This document shows positions 58,970 through 64,000 of a stretch of DNA of 64,000 nucleotides, piece by piece (position 1 is the stretch's first letter; every line of letters starts with the position of its first letter). The stretch spans positions 522,125-586,124 of the forward strand of contig JACPIK010000002.1 of assembly GCA_016188115.1 (NCBI GenBank), written 5' to 3'. The notes under the pieces were generated by a model, which saw only the letters and a program-made list of their open reading frames with translations, had not been told where the DNA came from and ran no database searches. This DNA is from Candidatus Woesearchaeota archaeon (GTDB lineage Archaea > Nanobdellota > Nanobdellia > Woesearchaeales > GW2011-AR9). The translations under genes were made by a program, and so were the position numbers.

Positions 58970-61756
58970 CTAAACCCCCAACTCGCTATTCAACTCTTCA
59001 AGAATCTTATCAAATGATTTTCCAAACACCGTATACGCTTTTCCGAGCCCGCCTAATTGAACAAACGGAGCGTCATCAAAATCATCAGGAGTAATTTCCA
59101 CCGAATCAGCAATATGCTGCTTAATCTTCTCAAGCCAGTTTAGTTGTTCTTGACTAAAACTAACTCCAGAAGCAATCTTTTTACCCAACCACGAACTAAA
59201 TTTCTTATCCACACTATCACTAAACGGCTCTAATACTTCTACCTTTTCAATCTCATACTTTAACAAAGAAATAAAATCTGCAATTTTCTCTTTCTGAGAC
59301 TTTCCATGCACCTTTCCATCTTCCAGTTGGTTATACGCTTGCCATAGTTTAGATGTCGTTAACCCATATGGAGAGCCCATAACGACATCGGCCATTTCTT
59401 TTAAGTCGTCCCAATGTAATCGACCCTTGTTGTAAAATACTTGAATAGCAGTTAGTTCTTTTTTGTTGTCAGAAATGAATTTTTTAAAAGAGGTTATGAC
59501 CGACTTCGCTTTTTCTTTAGCCATAGGAGAATATCCTGCTTCCTCTACTACATCTATGGAAACATCATCGACTATTTGTTCAACTTCCTCTTTTATTTCA
59601 GGGAGTCGTTCCATGAGTTTAGCGTTTCCAATGAATGGCTGTAACGCGAGAATCATCCGTTTTTGTGCTACTTCATCCAACTCTTTTTTCTTCGGTGCAT
59701 ACTCTTTGTATAAACTGCCATCACCAAATTCTTTTTGAGCCTGTTCAAAGATCTGATCTTCATCAATAGCATCAACAAATGCAGAAGCAAAATCAGACAA
59801 AGCAAAGCCTGAAGTAATTTTCTCAATCTCCTCTAACTGTTTCTCTGTTAATTTTTTCTGTAGCCGAGATAATCGTGAAGCCATAGAAGATAAATTCTCA
59901 ATTTTAGGTTTACCATATCGTAACGCTTTCAATAATTTGGGAAAAGAGACCGTAGGGTTTTGATCCATCTGCCTGGTCTCATTTAACTCTTCACTCTCAC
60001 AAACTCCAACTGCATCAATGATCACAAAGCGTTCTTTTGCCATCGCATCTGGTGTAACCGCTTTGAAATCATCATTTTTCATGACACGAACGCCACGGCC
60101 TTTCATCTGTTCAAAATAATTTCTACTTTTGACAGAGCGCATAAAGAAAACGATCTCTAATGGTTTGACGTCTGTCCCTGTTGCAATCATGTCAACGGTA
60201 ACAGCTATTCTAGGGTTGAAATCATTTCTAAATGATCGAAGTAACGCATCCGTATCTCCCTCTGTCTTATAGGTTATTTTTTGTGCAAACTCATTTCCTT
60301 CATTAAATTCTTCACGGATAATTTGGACAATTTCTTCTGCATGTGCATCATCTTTGGCAAAAATCAATGTTTTTGGAACATGTTTTCGTCCTGGAAAAAT
60401 TTCAGTTCGTACTTTATCCCTAAAAGTTCTAATAACTGTTCTTATTTGATCTTTAGAAACTACTTTTCTGTCCAGTTCTGATTCATTATATTTAACATCA
60501 TCATCTAACGTTTCCCAACGTTTTCTTCTTGTCCTCATATCTCTTTTTAGAATAGTTTCTCCTTTTGGAATAAGAGAACCTTCTTTGGTAATTTTCGTTC
60601 GTATTCGATATACATCAAAATCAACGTTTACTTGATCTGCAACTGCTTGTGCATGACCATATTCCATTACCAGATTTTTATCAAAGAATCCGATAGTGCC
60701 TTTTGAGGGTGTTGCCGTCAATCCAATCAAAAAACCGTCAAAATAATCCAAAACTTGTTTCCATAGATTGTATATTGAGCGATGACACTCATCAACTATG
60801 ATGAAATCAAATGTTTCTGGAGGAAGCATTTTGTTATATTCTAATGGAATCGGTTCAAACGAGTAATCATCTTCAAACCCAGATCTCTCTTCATTAATCT
60901 CTTCAAACTTCTTTTCTCCACGAAGCATAGAGTAAACTCTCTGGATGGTAGAAATACACACTTTATCAGAGTCCAGAATTGCATTTGATTCCAACCTGTG
61001 AACGTTGTACAACTCAGTAAACTTTCTTCCGTCTTGGGGTACTGTAAATGTCTCAAATTCTAACTCTGTTTGGACTCCAAGATTTCCCCTATCAACTAGA
61101 AAGAGAATTCGTTTTGCTTTTGCGTTTTTTATAAGCCTGTGACAGATATTTACTGCTGTGAATGTCTTTCCAGACCCCGTTGCCATTTGAATTAACGCTT
61201 TAGGTTTGGCTCCAGCAAATGACTTTTCCAAGTTAAGAACCGCTGTTTCTTGTGCTGGCCATAATTTCTTATTTTCTAATGCAGGAAATTGAGTTAACCG
61301 TTTTCGTAATGTATTTTTTCCTTCAACAATCCATTTTTCCAAGGTTTCAGGTTTATGAAATGCGAACACTTCTCTGCTTCTTGGTTTTGGATCCCATAGA
61401 TTGGTAAAACGAGTCTCCGTCCCTGTAGATTCATAAACAAATGGAAGAGGCATTTCTACACATTGAAAATCTTCTGGAAACTTCTGAGCGTATCTATTAG
61501 ATTGAGCTTCTTTACCTATTAGGGTCATCCCCTCTTTTTTAGCTTCAATGACGCCACATGCCTTTCCATCAACAAATAAAACATAATCTGCTTCACCTAC
61601 TCCTTTGCCTAACTGAAAGAACTCAACAGCAACTCCTTTAGAGGCATAGATATTCGCAGTTTTAAAGTGTTCAACCTTCCAACCACATTTTGTGAGCAAA
61701 GGATTAATTAAATCGTGTCTCGCTTTGTCCTCTGGTTTTTGGCTGTAATTTTCCAT
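58970..61756 (-). CDS. hsdR: Type I restriction endonuclease/translocase HsdR (EcoEI-type)
   Basis: The 928-residue protein has a PD-(D/E)XK nuclease (about 55-75; EADYVLFVDGKACGVIEAKK), helicase Walker A ATGSGKTF (about 190), DECH (about 320) and later motifs (MKGRGVRV). A C-terminal EcoEI_R_C domain ends it. HsdR moves along DNA and cuts unmethylated targets. It is the first gene of the operon and intact. Confidence 0.95.
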   Translation of the reverse strand: MENYSQKPEDKARHDLINPLLTKCGWKVEHFKTANIYASKGVAVEFFQLGKGVGEADYVLFVDGKACGVIEAKKEGMTLIGKEAQSNRYAQKFPEDFQCVEMPLPFVYESTGTETRFTNLWDPKPRSREVFAFHKPETLEKWIVEGKNTLRKRLTQFPALENKKLWPAQETAVLNLEKSFAGAKPKALIQMATGSGKTFTAVNICHRLIKNAKAKRILFLVDRGNLGVQTELEFETFTVPQDGRKFTELYNVHRLESNAILDSDKVCISTIQRVYSMLRGEKKFEEINEERSGFEDDYSFEPIPLEYNKMLPPETFDFIIVDECHRSIYNLWKQVLDYFDGFLIGLTATPSKGTIGFFDKNLVMEYGHAQAVADQVNVDFDVYRIRTKITKEGSLIPKGETILKRDMRTRRKRWETLDDDVKYNESELDRKVVSKDQIRTVIRTFRDKVRTEIFPGRKHVPKTLIFAKDDAHAEEIVQIIREEFNEGNEFAQKITYKTEGDTDALLRSFRNDFNPRIAVTVDMIATGTDVKPLEIVFFMRSVKSRNYFEQMKGRGVRVMKNDDFKAVTPDAMAKERFVIIDAVGVCESEELNETRQMDQNPTVSFPKLLKALRYGKPKIENLSSMASRLSRLQKKLTEKQLEEIEKITSGFALSDFASAFVDAIDEDQIFEQAQKEFGDGSLYKEYAPKKKELDEVAQKRMILALQPFIGNAKLMERLPEIKEEVEQIVDDVSIDVVEEAGYSPMAKEKAKSVITSFKKFISDNKKELTAIQVFYNKGRLHWDDLKEMADVVMGSPYGLTTSKLWQAYNQLEDGKVHGKSQKEKIADFISLLKYEIEKVEVLEPFSDSVDKKFSSWLGKKIASGVSFSQEQLNWLEKIKQHIADSVEITPDDFDDAPFVQLGGLGKAYTVFGKSFDKILEELNSELGV

Positions 61757-61797
61757 GTTACCTTATCCCCACCCGTACCTCGAATCCCTTTTCCCTC

Positions 61798-63270
61798 TTA
61801 ATCCTTTCCCTTTTCTACCAACTTCTCCAACTTCTTCACGATCCAGACCATTCCTTCGGTATCCAATCCGCAATAGTCCAGCAAATCCTTTCGTACCTTC
61901 GCCTTCTCCTCAACACTCAATGAACCAAATGCCATCTCGCAATACGATACAGAGGCAAGTCCACCATTATTAATCTCCAGATTCTTGTAGCCTTTTCCAG
62001 TTAATGCAGGCAATACTTCTTTGATAGAGCAACTTCCTTTTTGCGTTGGATTATAATAATCAAAACTACGAAATGGCACGATTAAATCTACAATACGAAC
62101 AACAATCTCTTCAACCCATGCAAAATACGCTGGAAATGCTGCGGCTAACTCTCGTAACCTGGCAATTTCAAACGATTGATTAAACACAATAATTGTTCCG
62201 GTAGGTAGAATAGCCTCCTTCAAAGCGGAGAGAAATTTCTCGCGTGGATCATCAGCTGAGTCATGCAAATAATACAAATGTTCAATCGCATTGCCATCAT
62301 CAATATGCACACTGAATTGAAACGGAATCTGCTGATATGGTTTGGTTCCCTGATACAACGGAACCGCAGTTTGAAACGTCTCAAAGTCAAGATAATGCAG
62401 TGGATACACTAAACCCCCCAAAAATTTTCCCAATCCAGTAGAATTTACATAGGGAACACCAGACACAGCACATTTCTTCTGAATGAGTTGTTTGTCAGTA
62501 AGCTTGAATTCCGAAGGAATATCTTGAATCCGCACCACTTCCGCTTGAAACAGTTCAAGAGACTTCTTGCCACCATAATACAATTCAAAGACATGGCTCT
62601 CAGGTAGGAATTTCCAGCAGTCTTCTGACTTACAATCAAGACCATTGTGACAACCATTACCAATATGTACTTGGGGAGGAGAAGTTGAATTAATAATAGC
62701 CATCATTTCAAAAATAAGGTCAGGCAAACTAGCAACAAGCTCTTCAACTTGAGCTGTCACATCCGTCTGCTTCAAGAGCTGTGAAACATCAAGTTCCCCA
62801 TCAAGAACATACTCCTTATTGATATGCAAAACCGAGCAATTACGAATTTTCAATCCGAATTGAGTATACACATACTTCTGAAATGATAAATCGTGTAGGT
62901 GATCCTCTTTAACTTCTGTTGAACCCTTTACTTCAACTATATCCCACTCATCAACACCAACGGGTATTAAAATATCGGCTCGAGCAAATATCTCATCAAC
63001 GAGTATACCCGCTTCAAAAAGAACTTGGCGTGATGCTAAAGCCACCTTCGTTTTCTGTAAATTCAAAGAGAAGTCTTTTGGATCATCTGGCAAATCAATT
63101 CCGTTAGGATATAACTTCTTTGCCAATTTGCCAATTGCCTTTCCCTGATCAATAATATACTGCGTTGCGGCATCATTCTCAGGAATTTTATCCAAATCGT
63201 GAAACATCATCCATAAATAACGCGGACAGGATAAGCCAACAATGTATTTGGACTTTGTGAGTAATGGCAT
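61798..63270 (-). CDS. DUF2779 RecB/Cas4-like nuclease with C-terminal exonuclease fold
   Basis: The 490-residue protein starts LTKSKYIVGLSCPRYLWM (Cas4-like first Cys) and has a RecB-like core DEIFARADILIP...WDIVEVKGS (Asp, Glu, Lys near 95-115). A cysteine group CHNGLDCKSEDCW (~200) may complete an iron-sulfur site. A DEDD-like C-terminal domain shows YLDFETFQ, FNQSFEIARL and YCGLDTEGM. It is likely a nuclease of DNA repair or defence. It sits 41 bp upstream of hsdR on the same strand. Confidence 0.85.
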   Translation of the reverse strand: MPLLTKSKYIVGLSCPRYLWMMFHDLDKIPENDAATQYIIDQGKAIGKLAKKLYPNGIDLPDDPKDFSLNLQKTKVALASRQVLFEAGILVDEIFARADILIPVGVDEWDIVEVKGSTEVKEDHLHDLSFQKYVYTQFGLKIRNCSVLHINKEYVLDGELDVSQLLKQTDVTAQVEELVASLPDLIFEMMAIINSTSPPQVHIGNGCHNGLDCKSEDCWKFLPESHVFELYYGGKKSLELFQAEVVRIQDIPSEFKLTDKQLIQKKCAVSGVPYVNSTGLGKFLGGLVYPLHYLDFETFQTAVPLYQGTKPYQQIPFQFSVHIDDGNAIEHLYYLHDSADDPREKFLSALKEAILPTGTIIVFNQSFEIARLRELAAAFPAYFAWVEEIVVRIVDLIVPFRSFDYYNPTQKGSCSIKEVLPALTGKGYKNLEINNGGLASVSYCEMAFGSLSVEEKAKVRKDLLDYCGLDTEGMVWIVKKLEKLVEKGKD

Positions 63271-63320
63271 TCTAAGCTACGAAAGCATAATTCATTAAAA
63301 AACCATCTTAAGATTTGATT

Positions 63321-63453
63321 ACTGGTGCAAGAACTTCAGAACTCCCACCACCAGTGCCAGAATTCAAAACTGCAACCATTAGTTGCAGAATTTCAATCAG
63401 CTTGAACTGTACACAATTTGTGTACGGTTGAAATATTAATCAAATTCAGCTTG
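63321..63453. promoter_or_regulatory. Palindrome-rich regulatory region upstream of dinD
   Basis: A perfect 17-bp palindrome GTACACAATTTGTGTAC (63409-63425) is the strongest signal. CTGCAAC-cattA-GTTGCAG lies at 63370-63388, and ACTGGTG pairs with CACCAGT at 63321/63349. CAGCTTG is repeated at 63398 and 63447. These resemble repressor operators in a damage-inducible promoter, or a small structured RNA. Confidence 0.5.
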
Positions 63454-63483
63454 CACTCCCCACACTGGTCACCTGCGAATTCT

Positions 63484-63494
63484 CTTTATAAACT
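63484..63494 (+). promoter_or_regulatory. TATA box of dinD
   Basis: CTTTATAAACT is centred about 25 bp before the ATG at 63514, predicting a leaderless transcript starting at or near the start codon. Confidence 0.6.
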
Positions 63495-63513
63495 CCAAAA
63501 GTAAGCCCAATCT

Positions 63514-64000
63514 ATGAAAAAAGAACTAATCTTTTCACTAAGAACATCATTTGAAGAAGCATCGCAGACTGTTGACGGAATTGAGTACTGGTTTGCACGT
63601 GACCTGCAAAAACTTCTCGAATATGAACAATGGAGAAATTTTCTAAATGTTGTTGAAAAAGCAAAAATCGCTTGTGAAAATTCCGACCAAAAAATAACTG
63701 ATCATTTTGCTGACGTCAGCAAATTGATACCGATGGGTAAAGGTGCATCAAGAGATATAGAAGATCTCATGCTCACTCGCTATGCTTGTTACCTAATCGC
63801 TCAAAATGGTGATCCGCGGAAAGATCAAATTGCATTCGCACAGAGTTACTTTGCTATTCAGACCAGAAAACAAGAACTCATTGAAGAAAGAATCGCCCTC
63901 ATTGAACGTCTTAACGCAAGAAAGAAACTAGCTGCGTCAGAATCTGAACTCTCAAAACTTATCTTCGAAAGAGGCGTTGATGAACAAGGCTTTGCACGTA
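63514..64000 (+). CDS. dinD: DNA-damage-inducible protein D (DinD), truncated by window end
   Basis: The first 162 residues are present. The start MKKELIFSLRTSFEEASQTV leads into the BRO-N-like domain: GIEYWFARDLQKLLEYEQWR and NFLNVVEKAKIACENS, then GKGASRDIEDLMLTRYACYL and IAFAQSYFAIQTRKQELIEE. These match DinD, a LexA-regulated protein in E. coli that inhibits RecA filaments. The gene is divergent from the nuclease gene at 63270 and adjacent to the restriction system. It runs off the right edge. Confidence 0.9.
   Translation, partial: MKKELIFSLRTSFEEASQTVDGIEYWFARDLQKLLEYEQWRNFLNVVEKAKIACENSDQKITDHFADVSKLIPMGKGASRDIEDLMLTRYACYLIAQNGDPRKDQIAFAQSYFAIQTRKQELIEERIALIERLNARKKLAASESELSKLIFERGVDEQGFAR

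Noticed and set aside
1-64000. CRISPR array, insertion sequence, integrase or rRNA gene
   Set aside because: No regularly spaced direct repeats, transposase or integrase motifs, or rRNA core sequences were recognised.

Overview
This window is AT-rich, densely packed archaeal DNA. The markers are A/V-type ATP synthase genes (subunits K, I, H), an archaeal-type SRP RNA, a short SecE next to Spt5/NusG, a ZPR1 zinc-finger protein, an AbrB-PhoU regulator, and an OapA/B/C-like set (GTPase, DUF2073, Zn ribbon). Many genes have a TATA box 25-28 bp before a leaderless start, and two tRNA genes carry bulge-helix-bulge introns. The many small secreted, lipobox-bearing and single-membrane-segment proteins, together with mixed bacterial-type genes (uvrB, queG, type I restriction-modification, dinD), suggest a DPANN-type archaeon, perhaps Woesearchaeota or Pacearchaeota. 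That placement is inference; no rRNA gene is present.

Layout. 1-2434 (minus): end of the ATP synthase operon. 2648-6372: an unknown gene, SRP RNA, a membrane-anchored APH-fold phosphotransferase and an AbrB-PhoU regulator. 6512-11369 (plus): a tightly coupled operon of two small proteins and five consecutive lipoproteins of unknown function. 11430-14273: glyoxalase-fold protein, QueG, a small lipoprotein and an acidic coiled-coil secreted protein. 14587-19178: two overlapping secreted or anchored genes, the second ending in a caspase-like (clan CD) peptidase domain. 19212-26257: nucleotidyltransferase, His-rich protein, metallophosphoesterase, a paralogous pair and an overlooked 57-residue membrane protein. 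26433-32697: OapA/B/C-like cluster, DUF2000, ZPR1, family-4 uracil-DNA glycosylase, SecE and Spt5, then small membrane proteins.

32723-33900 is an RNA-rich segment. It holds tRNA-Gly(CCC), a GNAT gene, a ~325-nt region that folds almost completely into perfect stems, and tRNA-Ser(CGA). Both tRNAs have an intron at the usual 37/38 site and a second, tiny intron (26 and 21 nt) in the T loop at the same 59/60 position.

33988-45093: lipoprotein zinc protease, PD-(D/E)XK nuclease, a CarF/Kua-type lipid desaturase, a radical-SAM pair, uvrB, a large surface protein and a membrane-tethered winged-helix regulator. 45275-48924 is a redox operon (ferredoxin, flavin reductase, ApbE, ferric-reductase-like membrane protein, coiled-coil anchor) that resembles flavin-based transmembrane electron transfer. 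49059-54477: exonuclease, TIMP/NTR-like protein, DUF1801, HAD hydrolase, LamG protein, winged-helix regulator and polytopic membrane protein. 54588-64000 is a probable defence or mobile region: duplicated short ORFs, type I hsdR/hsdS/hsdM with small membrane-protein genes set between hsdS and hsdM and after hsdM, a DUF2779/RecB-like nuclease, and dinD behind a palindrome-rich promoter. No CRISPR array, insertion sequence or rRNA was found.
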